Assembly: GCA_021464245.1 (NCBI GenBank)
Contig: JADCRB010000064.1
Span: 2,797,044 to 2,861,043, forward strand
Origin: Carallia brachiata
Lineage: Eukaryota > Streptophyta > Magnoliopsida > Malpighiales > Rhizophoraceae
DNA: 64,000 nt
Direction: 5' to 3'
Numbering within the stretch: position 1 is the stretch's first letter; every line of letters starts with the position of its first letter. The position numbers and the translations under genes were made by a program. Positions 11,243 through 23,407 of the stretch are shown here, one piece after another. The notes under the pieces were generated by a model, which was not told the origin of the DNA, ran no database searches, and saw only the letters and a list, made by a program, of their open reading frames with translations.

Positions 11243-13559
11243 TTGGAAGGAGGGTGAATTTGAAGAATGCCAAATACTTGCTGAAGTTCAGACTGACGGA
11301 AAAGCCATTGAGATAACAAGTGATTATAAATTGGAAGTAGCTGCTGGACAGATTCTGAAGGTGAGAATTTACAGTTTAGGTTTGAAGACTCGAGCGTGGT
11401 AATTATGCCCGAATTTTTGCTGATGGTGGGAGAAGCAGTTTGTTAGAAAAAAATATAACAATGTTCAACACATCGGAGAGATGAATTGGGGAAATTTTCA
11501 TTCATTCGGACGAGATTAATATAATGGGGTTTGAGTTTGATAACAAAACATTGCATAAATGGAAACAATTTGTGTTTGTGTTTCTGTCATGCCAGCTCTC
11601 AGAATAATTCAGAACAGTGTGATGCTCTTCTAAAAATGGTGCTAAGGAATCTCAAAGTTCCTTCAAAACCTCATGATTATGTAGACAATATTGTGTCATT
11701 TAAGTCTATATTTAAAACGAAAAAGCTTTTGGTTCTGATCTGATTCTCTGAACCAGAACAAGGTTGGGGGACTGCTGTCAGCGCCAGCAGTCTGGCATCT
11801 GGCAGAGAAACCTGGTATCAATCTAGGCGGTATTCAAGGAACTTTTAAGGCTGGAAAAGTGCTGAAGGCTATTGTCACAGATTTTTCTAGTATCATGAGT
11901 GCTGAATGCCAAAATGTGTCAACTGGTAGAAGAAGATAAGACAATTCTCCTGAGGTACATAGACATTAACCTAGCAACTCTGCCTTAAAGACACTTTCCA
12001 TAAGCTGATGACAAATTCACTTTCCATGGCCTTCAGCAAGCATTCCTGGATGAATAATTGCTTCAAGGAGGATTCGTTGGAAGTCACTTTAAAATGTTTG
12101 TTGATTCTATTTTGCACCAGAGTTGCTAGTTTATTATTTATTTTGGCTTCTTCTATGTTTCTGCGGGTATCACAAGATTATACCAAAAAAAAAAAAAAGA
12201 CTCTTTGTTTCCCCTGTTGTTTTTAGGTCTAACATTGGCTGTGGTTCTAATTATTTATTAATAATATTTTTATTACAGGTCTCCTTAGTAGTGGAAAAGT
12301 CATGGCTACTCCTTATGGCTTGGTTGCGCCCAAACAGCTTGGCTTAAAGTATATTCACTCGGTTTCCCTCTTGAAGGTTAGATATGTGAAGGATTTTATC
12401 CTGTCATTATATACGATTCTTCCAAATATAACTGCTCATTTTCTGGTGTTGCTCACGGAGTAACAAAGACTTTGGATTTAACAATACGCTTTTCCCCTGT
12501 CCGAAAAATAAAAGGGTCAATATTCTTTTTCACATGCAGTAGCTACATGTCTAATGGCCGATGACATAAAGTACTCAATTTGATAATGAAAGTTAAGATG
12601 GAACTCAAAACACAGTATTTTGTTTGAAATTAGCATATTTGAAGAACCGGTCTGTTGCTTGCTGACGATTTAAATGTGTTGCAAGTATATAGGGACGAAT
12701 GAAATAGTAACTAACTGTGGCTTTTTAAAATCATTATTTATTCTTTTTATCTTAATGTGCATACTTTCTAATACACACCCGACATGTCCTTAAATTACAA
12801 TTTTTTTGGTTGTTTGTTGATTTTGCATTATTGGGAATGAGACTAGTGGATTCTTATAACAAAGGAATTGCTGCTACTATTGTTGGCATTTCCTATTAAG
12901 CTTATAATATAGATGAAAATTGGTGTGTGAAGGAAAAATGATTTAGTTGCTAAGGTTTGGACTTGGGTTGCCTAAATGTGTGATACGTTGTTCTATGTCA
13001 TTGACTTCTGCACTTCTTCGTTTGATTATCTTTAATAAAAGTAACTGTTCCCAAAAAACAGGTCAATCCAGAGGATACAATTGGTGGACTGACAACTGCA
13101 AGCAACATAGCTGCAATCAGTGGGATCATTGGCGCTTGTTTTGTCACCTTGCCTGAAATTGCCGTTATTGTCACTGGCCAAGTCGGAAAATTTCCTCATC
13201 TTGCCGATTATGAGGATGTAAATCCTGCATCAGTCATGACTGTAAGCAACTTTTCATGGATATTATTCTCCTTTGTCTAACTCGATCGTGATAGTCATAT
13301 TTGCATCATTTGGAATAACACGGTGGCTTTGCATATCAAGCTTTATTATGTCTCCAAAATAGGACTTTTATTATGCTGGGTCAGCTGCTGATGCCTCCCC
13401 GTGTCTGACAGGGAATTTGCTTTTCAGGCGACTACTGGTGCAGAATATTGGGATTCGGATAAGCCAACTGCTACCAGACTTTGCAATGGTCAGAAACTAT
13501 TCATTGAAAAGCCTGAGTTTCTCTTGTTGCTTATTGAGATGGCTCATCTTAAGTGCTGA
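11243..13559 (+). pseudogene. Degenerate, intron-containing copy of branched-chain alpha-keto acid dehydrogenase E2 (dihydrolipoyl acyltransferase)
   Basis: Six exon-like islands follow the order of the mitochondrial E2 protein. 11243-11360 is the lipoyl domain (KEGEFEECQILAEVQTDGKA). 11762-11939 is the E3-binding domain (SAPAVWHLAEKPGINLGGIQ). 12005-12095 reads NSLSMAFSKHSWMNNCF. 12279-12377 reads MATPYGLVAP. 13062-13241 is exactly 60 codons (NPEDTIGGLTTASNIAAISG, then LPEIAVIVTGQ). 13428-13559 is the C-terminus (IEKPEFLLLLIEM). Introns with GT-AG borders remain, so this is not a processed copy. Damage is severe: the lipoyl-lysine position (DKA in the family) reads DGK; about 100 residues of the acyltransferase domain between the E3-binding island and NSLSMAF are missing; and the catalytic HRVLDG motif reads YWDSDK, losing the essential His. 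No active enzyme is possible. The intact gene must lie elsewhere. Confidence 0.88.
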
Positions 13560-14235
13560 CGGACTACAAGCACGTGTGATCCTATCATCTGAGACTTATG
13601 TACAGTCGGTTGAATGGCAACACTACTAAAGGAAGCTATAGCCTATACATACAATGGACTAAGACTACAGTACAATTTGTTATGTTCGTTGTTCAAACAC
13701 CTAGAATTGAACAACCCCTAGGAAGGCAAGAATAATTGACGAGCACTAAACTCATTTAGAACTGCTTTTATGGCGTTGCTTTATGCCTTGCATGTACCAA
13801 CCAGCCAGTGGCTTAAGAGTGGCTGCTTTGTCTACTTTGAGAAAACTTCGTTCTCCGCACAATTGCATTGTATGTGCACACGTTCCGATTTGTTACCTTG
13901 GATAAGTAGGTTAGCAACCAAGGTTCGAGTCTAAGTGACACCAAGTTACACACTTGTCCGTCCTTTGGCCTCATTAACACACCCAACACGGAAAAAAAAA
14001 AAAAAGAATGGCAGAAAAATGAGAAATGATAAAAAAAAAAAAAAAAATTGCATCAAAAGGGAAATAAGGGAGCCATGGCTGTAGCTTAGCCTTAGGTCCA
14101 TACTCAAAGTCAACTCTTTCATAATAAGGTAAAGACTAAAGACGTAGGAACTAAAAGACACTAAAAAATCCAAAAGTCTGGGACTGGGACATTTACTTTG
14201 GAAAAATGAACCACATTGAGGGAGTCATTTATGAC
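13560..14235. other. Intergenic, with a possible SINE 3' part
   Basis: No gene is seen. GGTTCGAGTCTAAGTGAC at about 13921 resembles a polymerase III B box and is followed about 60 bases later by an A-run (13990-14004), as in tRNA-derived SINEs. A second A-run is at 14030-14047. No A box or target duplication was identified, so this is only a suggestion. Confidence 0.3.
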
Positions 14236-15492
14236 CTAAACCCAAATTGGAGGAGGCAGAATCTTGTTGGACTTGAACCAGGAAGTAAGATCAAGGGGTG
14301 CAACACGGTGTTCCTTCACGTTATAAAGACCCATCATCATCATTTTGGTCAGCAAAATAGACAGAATTAGGTATCAATTCCGGATGATCTCGAGTTGAAA
14401 GGGAAAAAGCTTCATTGAAACCCACAAACAAGGCCGTGTCACCTAAACTTTCCACCGGCTCTGCAGTTTGCTTCTCAAAATCGAGCTTGTAAACATCAAA
14501 CAAAAGGGTTCTATAAGAATGAAGGGCATCATCAGGGAATTCATCGGTGATAGCACTGGACTTTTCTTCATCAATGGAACTAACATATCTTTGAATCATC
14601 AAAATATCCCCTTCCGGTGACTCCACCAGATGATAAGTTGAAACTTTTTGTTCACTGAATTCTTGATGATAAATGTACCGTAGGCGAAACTGAAAATATC
14701 AACCATTGTAGGAAAAGTTGTCTTCTTGAAGTCCCAAGCTTTGATCTCCAAATTATTATTATCATTATTATTAGAAGTGTTGAGGGTGTAAAAAAGCTTG
14801 TACTTCTTAGAATAAACAATATCCATCGCCTGCGCCCCATGCAAGCAACTCCAAATAGAGTCTCCGATTCTGCAAAATGCAAGCTGACGATTTGCACATT
14901 GAGAAATCATAACCACGCAGTTTCGGTCAAAATCCTCACCATCAACAAGCAATGGAGTGGAAGCCATTGCAAGCCTTCGAATGATGCGGCTGCTCATGCG
15001 CTCCGGGGATTTTTCAGCTGGGGGTTCCGTAACGCCGCCAAACTCCAACAAGTTCTGTAAGGAGTAGTCCTCGCGAAACACGCCCACCAAGCCAGTTAAC
15101 GTCGTGACGGAAGGCAACGAAACGATTTTAGAAGAAACCGACGAGGAGCAGCAGAACGGATCGGCCAAGTAGACCTCACAATCGCGGCGGTTAACAAAGG
15201 CCAGCCACCCATTGGACGATCCCACACAGTGAGCGTCCGATACTTTCCTCCGGCAACGCAGCACGCTGGAGCTTCCACCATTTGGGGTTCCCAGGCCGAA
15301 AAGGGCTGTAGTGTTCACTTCCTTCGAAGGAAGGATCAATGAGGGCAACGGCGAGGATGATGCTGAAGAATAAGAAGAGCTGTGGTTCGTTCGTGGCCAA
15401 GAACGACAGTTAGAGAAAGCGAACGGCGGTAGCTTAAGAGTCTCCGTCCTCTCTGCTATCCTTTGAAGCAATCTTAATCTGTTGGATGCCAT
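14236..15492 (-). pseudogene. DUF295 protein (organellar, non-F-box type), two frameshifts
   Basis: Paralogue of the plus-strand gene at 4.4-5.8 kb. The likely start is the ATG at 15490-15492 (MASNRLRLLQRIAERT), giving a Ser/Arg-rich, presequence-like N-terminus. DAHCVGSSNGWLAFVNRRD, a RIIRRLAMASTPLL block, FCRIGDSIWSCL and DIVYSKKYKLFYTL follow. Near 14672-14677 one base is missing, after which the frame continues as YHLVESPEGDILMIQRY and LGDTALFVGFNEAFSLSTRD. Near 14331-14346 a second shift (2 bases lost or 1 gained) separates NSVYFADQND from the normal ending MGLYNVKEHRVAPLDL and PPPIWV, stop at 14236-14238. There are no nonsense substitutions. Family members act in mitochondria or chloroplasts where studied; the molecular role is unknown. 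The gene may be alive if the indels are sequence errors. Confidence 0.78.
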
Positions 15493-18400
15493 GGCCGTCA
15501 GGTGATGCGCCATGCAGAGCCGCAAATAGCTATATGCAGAGAGAAATTAGGTTTTTGGGGAAGAAAAAAAAGGTGGTGAGGCCAAAGAGACGAATCAGGA
15601 CTGTTGGGTTCTGTCCGTTTTTTTTATTTATTTTTTTGGGTCAACTTTATTATTTTTGTTATTGTTTTGAGAAATATATATACAATTAATTTATAATATA
15701 CATAAAATTTCTTAAAACGTTATTTATACATATTAAATTTATTTTAAAAAAAAAAATGATGGAAGAGTCACTTGAACAGGGAATAAGGATCGTTGACCAT
15801 TGACCTCAGTTTCAAGTCTTAGGATTTATTTAAGTGTCTGTTAAATATTATTATTATTAATTGTTATTATTGATTGATTATTGATTTTTATTTTTTGTCG
15901 CTGATTACTAATAAAACTTATGAAATATTTGAGTAATTCTATACTTACTATTACTGTTGAATAAAATATTTAATTTAGATATCTAATTTATGTAATATAT
16001 TATATTAAAAATTTTATTTTTATTTTTATATATTTATATTTTTTAGGATAATATTTTATAAATAATATTAAAAAAATTTTCACTTAATTTGTAACTTTTA
16101 AAAAAATATTATTTTTACTAGATGATTAAAAAATATATTATTTTAAAAAAATTTATAAGTATCAATATTAAAAAAATTAAATCAAAAAAAATAAAATATA
16201 TAAATATTCATTAAGGGAATTTAATCTACATAAATTATTATTAATATTAAAAATAAAAAGTAATCAAAAATTAATAAAAAGTAGTATTGAACTATTTTTT
16301 AATTAATTATTTTTAAAAAATCGTATAAAAAATAAGTAAAATAAAACACCAATATAAAAAATTTATTAAACACTTATCTTTTTTAAAAAATAAATATAAA
16401 TATATTTTTTAAAAAATTACCTAAACAGTCCTTAGACTTATACGTAGATGAGACTTTTGACTTTTCTCCCTGCCAACCAACCGGTTTGGAGGTTTGACTT
16501 TCTAGGTCTTTTAGCGTTCAGCGCGGTACAATTGACGCATAAATCCAGAAAAAGACATGTCCATCAGTTCATCCGTTTATTTATTTATTTATTTGAGGGA
16601 CACCCGTTTATTAATTGGTTTATTTTAATGATAATCAATTGAATTAGTAACGAAAAATTTATCATTTGGATGGACCGAGAAAAAGAAATTATCAATTAGA
16701 AACTTTTGTCAAATAGAACTTGAGTTTGATTCAAGTACTTATATTCATAGCATTAGCTACCCCATCCTATTGATCCCTTTAATAAAGGATTTTAATACAA
16801 ATTCTCTTCACTTTATTTTCATTTTCACCTAGTTGGCCGGTAAGAATTTATTTATCAGACTAAATATAAAAATAAAAATGAGAGAACTAATTAGCAACGC
16901 TTACTAAGATACATGAGAGGCAAAAAAAATCGTACACCGATTAGATCTTAATTTTTGCTGTAAATGAATAAAGAAAAGTAACAGTAAATGAAATTATTTT
17001 TCTTTCTTCTGCAAGTATCTTGTGTTTATTATATTTTATTTATATGTTGTAATAAGCATTGTTACTTAAAACATGGATTGTTATACTTACCAGTTAAAAA
17101 TGCGTCACATATTATAAAGATGAATTGTAATAAGCGGCGCATATTATATATAAAATATGTTGTAATAGGCATTGTTATCCAACCATTGCTCTGACTTCAG
17201 ATGTAATCTTGACAGGTATCCATCTTTTGATATGTTAATGCCTGTGATGCTCCAAATTGAAAGATGGCAGTTGCTGAAAGAAAGTTGTTACATGATAAGA
17301 CTCAACATAATTTTTATTTATGTTGTTAAAGAAAGTTGTTAAAAATATTATATATATCGTTTTGAGTTTTATATATTATTTTTATTTACGGAAGACTCAA
17401 CATAATTTCATACTAACATTAGAATAAATTTTTGGTAGATCTTTCGACTAGTTATAGTTTTTCGTGAGTATTAAGAACAAAACGATTAGCTTAAATAGCA
17501 CCTTCCTCAGTTGTGCAGGGAACGCGACACAATCTATCTTGAGCATTCTGGTTCCCTATTTTATTCCAGTGCGCACCTATTGTCACATTTAAAAGATATT
17601 TTATCTGCAAACTAAAGAGGTCGTTTAGCAATATTTTGAAGTTAACACAAATTCCACTAAACTGCAGATTCTCCTTGAAGCTCCAGGTAAGTTACACTTC
17701 TTCTTACATGACTTCCTGTCTCTTTGGTGCGTTTCAGAAATACTCCATACATAGACGCATACATACATTTACGTGGGAAAGGACATTGCTATCCAGCAAG
17801 AAGATACTTCAGGTGGCAAATTACAAGAGTAGTTAAAGCAATCACATAGTAATTCCAGATGTATTCCAAAGTCTCCCAGAAGAAAAACAACCACTTCCTT
17901 AATCATGGATACTTAGGCTGTAAAAAAAAGGATCCTTCAGGTTGTCAATCATGCAATTGGTACTTTCTAAGACCTACAAACTTTCTCCACTGTTTCGTCA
18001 TGTTATTACTCCAAAAGGGAATTTAATAGAAGATCTTGTGGCTGGTGTGCACAATGCGAATTCTTTCATTAGCACTTCAAACGAAGGACCAGAACACCAT
18101 TGGTCGCTTTACCTTTAGGTATGAATAATCTGCACATTATCATTCTTCTCAAGAATTTCACTAGTACACTCCAGCCGCAGATGGATTCCAAGGCTTCCCA
18201 ATATTTGATGCCTCTGGTAAATGCAATAACAAAATATTAAAGGGGAGAATGAATAAATCCAGTGTAAGTCATCAAAAAACAGTCGAGCGCAAGGCTACCA
18301 TGTTAGTTTGATGAGGGCATTCCAATATTGATTGCAGACCAGTTGGTAAATTAACAGGAACAAGCAAGAAAATTTCTACACAGCGGTTGTATAGAAGCCA

Positions 18401-18648
18401 CTTCCAAAAATCAAGTTTTGTGGCCTTTTTGCTTTCTCTATCAGACTCTCGAAAGGTATGATGTTACTTTAATGGATTGATGAAAACAAAAAACTAACAA
18501 TCAGCATACCAAACAGCAAATCGTCTTAAATTTTTGCATGATCTATCCTCACATTTTGACCTTGCCGGAGAGTTGCAAAACAAAATTTTAGGCCATAAGA
18601 CAGTTTGAGGATAGAGAATGAAATTGCAGGTTAAAGCCGCAGGAAAGC
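15493..18648. other. Intergenic, AT-rich; possible hAT-like MITE at about 15814-16443
   Basis: No coding region is supported. AAGTCTTAGGATTTATTTAA at 15814 and the inverse of CTAAACAGTCCTTAGACTT at about 16423-16441 form weak terminal inverted repeats around an A/T-rich core, so the segment may be a non-autonomous transposon. From 17200 to 18600 the DNA is less AT-rich and may include 3' transcript sequence of the DUF569 gene, but nothing recognisable is encoded. Confidence 0.4.
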
Positions 18649-19635
18649 CTAAAACTCACCTTTCCCTGATGAGGAGACCACAACAACATGCATATCAGCA
18701 GTGTTCGGAGGAAGATGAAGCCGGAGGGGATAAAGCTTCCCGTTCAATGGATTCGGAGAACTCACGAGGATCTTCAAGCCCTGTTTCCTCTTCCAATCTT
18801 TGCCTCAATTCCTCCACCGTCGTTCCCTTAAAGTTGAAGGACATCTCTTCATTTATTTCAACTTCACCATTTTGATCAGCCACCTTATAATATATGATCC
18901 TGCCTTCATTTTTGACCGGAGGACCAACAAAAGAGTCGTCAGACTGCCCACAGGAATCACAAAGAAAATGAAAACCCCGCTTAGATTAGACTGCATTGGA
19001 ATAAATAAACATTATTCGCATGCCAGAATGAATGTCTTAATGTATGAGGCTCTTATACAAACCTCTTGTCGTGAAAATTTAGGGGACTTGAGCGAAATTG
19101 ATGTTGGTGAATCAGGCTGCGATGTTGCAGCTTCAACTTGATTAATGGCTTGCGGTGGTTCGAGAGGAGGTTTAGGATCGTTCCTTCTTATCTCCAACAT
19201 GTCCACCTCCCACAGAATCCAATCCATGGTCGCAGTTCTATGAGGGATGTCATGTGTAATGCTGTTCCTCCAAGGCTTCAAGCCTCCATTTGCACGCAAA
19301 TATTGTCCATAACGTGTCCTGAGCTTTACCTGCACGCCTTCCCTTATAGGCTCCCATTCCAGGGAAGAATCCAATCGACTAGGCAGGGTCTGCAGCACTT
19401 TTTTGCCTGTCATTCCTAGCATGAATGGCATGTTGGAAGCCGTCAGGTATTTACCATAACAGCTTTTCAGGCGTATTACATCGGAATGATGTTCCACAAA
19501 TTCCACTGTCCATTTCGCATTCCTGGCATTGCCTTGGCGATCCTGGCTTACATTTTCTTGATCGTCGTCTGCCAACAAGTACTTGTCATGGTGGCTTCGT
19601 AGGCGAATCGATTGCGCTTTCTGGAAAAATTCCAT
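18649..19635 (-). CDS. DUF569 / actin-crosslinking (fascin-like) protein, two exons, frameshift in the last exon
   Basis: The start is placed at 19635 because family members begin MEFFxxAxxVRLRSHHDKYL; the frame is open eight codons further up. Exon 1 (19635-19063) holds one fascin-like beta-trefoil domain: RLRSHHDKYLLADDD, WTVEFVEHHSDVIRLKSCYG, MLGMTGKKVLQTLP, RTRYGQYLRANGG and HDIPHRTATMDWILWEVD. A Pro/Ser linker leads to exon 2, which starts at 18943 after TGGGCAG. Exon 2 reads IIYYKVADQNGEVEI and FNFKGTTVEELRQRLEEETG, the usual DUF569 C-terminal domain. Two bases are missing at about 18768-18773. As read, the frame stops at 18695. In the shifted frame it continues NPLNGKLYPLRLHLPPN and DMHVVVVSSSG, as in the family. 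The final GGTGAGT could also be a donor to another exon. Role: presumed actin or protein binding, not proven. Confidence 0.82.
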
Positions 19636-19659
19636 GGCACTCTGGATCAAGCCAAACAA

Positions 19660-20845
19660 CCCATCATAAGATACGAAATAAGAAAATTAACCAGAGATTT
19701 ATTTACACAATTCTGACTATTTTCTGTTTTCTCGATCTGATTCATACCTTTCCTGACCCTGAAGCAGTGATGATGGCCTGTCCGCGCGGTGGATAGGGAA
19801 AGAAAATTCCAATGGATTGGCTTTTAGATGGAATGGGAAGAAACCTGATGGGGGTACGAAATTTGTGTAATGATTTTATCTTTCACGTCCGTTTTTGGTA
19901 ACTAAATTAGGCAGTAGAATGGTAATAAACTTCATTATGGCTGAATTTAGCAACCAATAACATTGTTGTTGCGTTAAGCTGCGGCGATGTGTTAGAAATT
20001 AAGCAACCAATCACTACTTTGCTCTTCCCGTCCATTCGTTTGGTGATGTACAGTTAGAAATTAAGCTTCGGAAATATCTCTAACAAATAACAATGGGCTG
20101 GCTATTGGCCCCCCAAAAAAAAAAAATAATAATAATGGGTTGGCCACTAATTGCAAAAAGTCTTCTTTTTTTTTTTTTTTCCCTTTCTTTTAGATGGAAA
20201 AGAGCCATCAATTCAATTCGGGCACCTTCTTTCTGACAAATAAAATGATGAAAATTTTTTTTGGCTAGATGAAAATAATTTTAAAATAGTAATAAAGTGA
20301 TATAAATTATTAAATAGTTAAATATATGAAAAAAAAAAAAAATATTAAATTTTTTTTTTAAAAAAATTATTATTATTTATTATTACTTAAATTTACGCAT
20401 GTCGTTTTACCGAAAAAAAAAAAAAGAGAGGAAGAAATAATCATGAAAGGCGGCGATGTATGTACCGAATTACTATTGGTCTTGACGAATGGTTGGTACC
20501 CAATTACCAGGCATTAGAATAGAGAAGCTTGGATGGGTGTGCCCATTGATTATTCGGCCTTTTGTTCGGCATTATTGGTGGCTTCATTATCCAACATCAA
20601 ACTCAATCATAAAATTTTAACAAATTCCTTAAAAAAATTAAAATTAAAAAGAAACTAATAATTTTCCATGAGTAAGCAATAAAATCCTCCCCTCTAATAC
20701 AAAACAGAGGATCAAGAAAAAGAATCGAACTTGAAGTTGAACTCTTAAATAAGAATTTTTAAGTTACAATCTTTAAAATTGATAATAATTATGTTGTGTC
20801 ATAATTGAATGGACTTTTTGATAAAATTGAAAACAAAAGGGTCTT
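19660..20845. other. Spacer between the two DUF569 genes
   Basis: It contains the upstream region of the left DUF569 gene and A/T homopolymer tracts (20110-20130, 20167-20185, 20330-20360). I found no second exon for the right-hand DUF569 copy in this stretch. Confidence 0.5.
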
Positions 20846-21348
20846 TCATACCTCAATTTCAGAGGAATTATTGAAATTGGGTATTGATTCAAGTTCTAGT
20901 ATGTCCAACACATCTACCGACCAAAGAACCCAATCTTGTGAGGAAGTCCTATGAGGAACACCGTGCGTGACGGAGTTCCGCCACGGCGGGGCGCCGCCGT
21001 TGGCCCGCAAGAACTTGCCGTTTCTCGTCCTCAACTTCACGTGAAACCCTTCAGTTCTTGGCTCCCAGATGATGGACGTGTCCTGTTTTGACGCTGGCAT
21101 GTCCTGCACAACCTTCTTGCCCGTCATGCCTAGCAAGAATGGCTCGCCTATGGCAGCAAGGTATTTGCCATAGCAACTTCTAAGCCTAATAAGGTGGCTG
21201 TTTCCTTCTACGAATTCGACCTCCACCGAGCTCTGCGCGAGGAGCCGTCGCGGCTCTGCGTCACGGTTCCTTCGTCCTCTTCAGCAACTAGGTACTTGTT
21301 GTGGTGGCTCCTCAGCCTCACTGCCTTGGCCTGGTTGAAGAACTCCAT
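20846..21348 (-). CDS. DUF569 / actin-crosslinking (fascin-like) protein, single domain, frameshift near the N-terminus
   Basis: Tandem neighbour of the gene at 18.6-19.6 kb. It begins at 21348 with MEFFNQAKAVRLRSHHNKYL and AEEDEGTVTQSRDGSSRRA. A missing G at about 21220-21225 (GG where GGG is expected) breaks the frame. The rest is intact: VEFVEGNSHLIRLRSCYGKY, FLLGMTGKKVVQDMPAS, VKLRTRNGKFLRANGG, THGVPHRTSSQDWVLWSVD. It ends after the first domain at GAGGTATGA, which could equally be a splice donor. The C-terminal domain present in its neighbour was not found. So this is either a single-domain protein of about 167 residues or a truncated copy. The first DUF569 keeps 'SNMPFMLGMTGKKV' and this one 'IGEPFLLGMTGKKV', so the duplication is not recent. 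Confidence 0.8.
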
Positions 21349-23407
21349 GGTTTACCAACTTAACAAGAGTTTCTAGCTTAAAAGATTGATTGCTAGTTCT
21401 TTTTATAGTTGAAATGAAACTTATGCGTTTCAATTATGATTAATACTATATCTTACGTGGGTCTGCATGATAGGTTTGAATTTACCAAGCGAGATACGGT
21501 AGGAAACTGAGGGGAAAAACATTGAGAGACTTGACTGAGAATGAGAATTTTGATTGGGATTTGAAATGGTCCACTTCGTGAAGCTTTGCCGACCAAGCTA
21601 TATAATTTCTTTTATATATCTAGGACACTTGCTAGGCGTTGGCTAAATTGATGCTTTTAAATACGGTATTATATATATATATATATTAGACATTAAATAA
21701 TAAAATGTACATTTCATAATAACAAATAAGAGTTTAAATTGTTCACTTCTTACTTATCTTTTTCTATGGGATTACTTTTTGAAAATTATATCAAAAAACT
21801 AACATGTATATTTGTTATACATCGTTCATTTAGTCACCTAATTTTCAAAAGTCAATTTGCTCGAAAAAGGAAAGCCTCAAAGTCCCAAGTCAATAATGAC
21901 GGAGTCAATGGACCTGCCGCCTGACATCATCCATGTAACTCACGATGTGGCAGAGTTTTGTCCTTAGTTCCTACGTGGCCGGGCATCAAAATACTTGCCC
22001 AACAAGGATTTTATAGCTGATATTATATATTTGCATGGAAGGCCTCCATAAATGTAATTTAATGATACTTTGTCTCCTATGTCCGATCTAGTTTTCGATT
22101 AAACGTGTCCATGGTACGAAAAATAATGGCCACTTTACTTTTTTTTTTTTTTTTGATAAAAAAATTTATTATAAATATATTAATCATTAAATTTATGAGT
22201 TGAGTTAAGTTTTCGATCTGGTATATAATTATTCAATATCACTTATAAAAGAGGACTCATCTCTTGAATATTGTTAAAACTGAACGTAATTCTCCTAATC
22301 TAACGATAATGATAGTCAAATTTGGAACCAACAGTACACAAACTCACGATTAAATTAGGTGGTTTCAGGAGTTAAAACTCTACAAACGCTGTCTTGAGAA
22401 CTCGAATCCGAACTACGAGTAAGAAAAGAACAAATTGACCAAATAAACTACCACTTCGAATGATACTTTTCAATCATATTATCATATAGGATTTGTTTTT
22501 TTTATAATAAGTGTACCATGTTGGGCTTATCATTGAGAGAGATAACACAGCCCGGTGAGCAAAAAAATGCTGCTACATAGCGAATTTTTTTGTTTGAGAT
22601 GGTATACTCAGAATTACTTTTCAAGATTAAAATAAATTTTTTTTCTTTTTTTGGGTTTTGATTTTCTTTCGTATAGAATTTCATCCTAATTCCACAATTG
22701 CTTGGTTCTTTCTCTTCTTCCAGAATCCCTCAATGTATATGTTGGCCACCATGCCAGGGTCTTATATATATTAAATGCAAACACGTCATGGTGGCCAAGA
22801 TATTATTTGGACTCGGTCCAAAAAAAAGATATTATTTGGACTCAATGATGGGTATCTATGCTTCATCGCGGATGAGATCTTTTGGGAGATCTTTTGAACT
22901 TTGAAGTATGGATATCTATGGCCTTATTTACTTAATTAAGATTGGGGTTTTAGATTCGTATGGTGTGGTCATACTCGTTATAAAAATATAATTAATTATT
23001 ATTTTAATATAATTAATTTTTTAATACATAAAAAATAATTATAAAATTAAAATTTAAAATTAAATAATTATTATAAAATTTAAAGTATATATTTTATATG
23101 TATACACTAAAATTTTTTTTTAAAAAAATTTTATTTTTTATTAAAAAAATTAATATAATTATATTAAATTAATAATTAATTATACTTTGTTGTTGCCTAA
23201 GACTGTACAGTACTGCAGATTTGTATGGATCTCAAACTTTTTTCCTTAATTAAACACACAATTGTGCCACGTTTGCTCAATCTTGTCCCTTGCTTGCTGA
23301 CGTGGCAAGCAATGCAACTGTTTCTATTGTCGTAGAAACAACATGTTGTTTATTCTTTTGCACCAACTGGAAATTGGGCATACATTGAGTAATTGCCTTC
23401 CTTCTCA
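21349..23407. other. Intergenic, AT-rich; no supported gene
   Basis: A TA run at about 21670-21685 and T/A homopolymers. The short open frames show no conserved content. At 22739-22799 there is a small inverted repeat: TGGCCACCATGCCAGGG faces CACGTCATGGTGGCCA around a 30-base loop. Function unknown. Confidence 0.5.
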
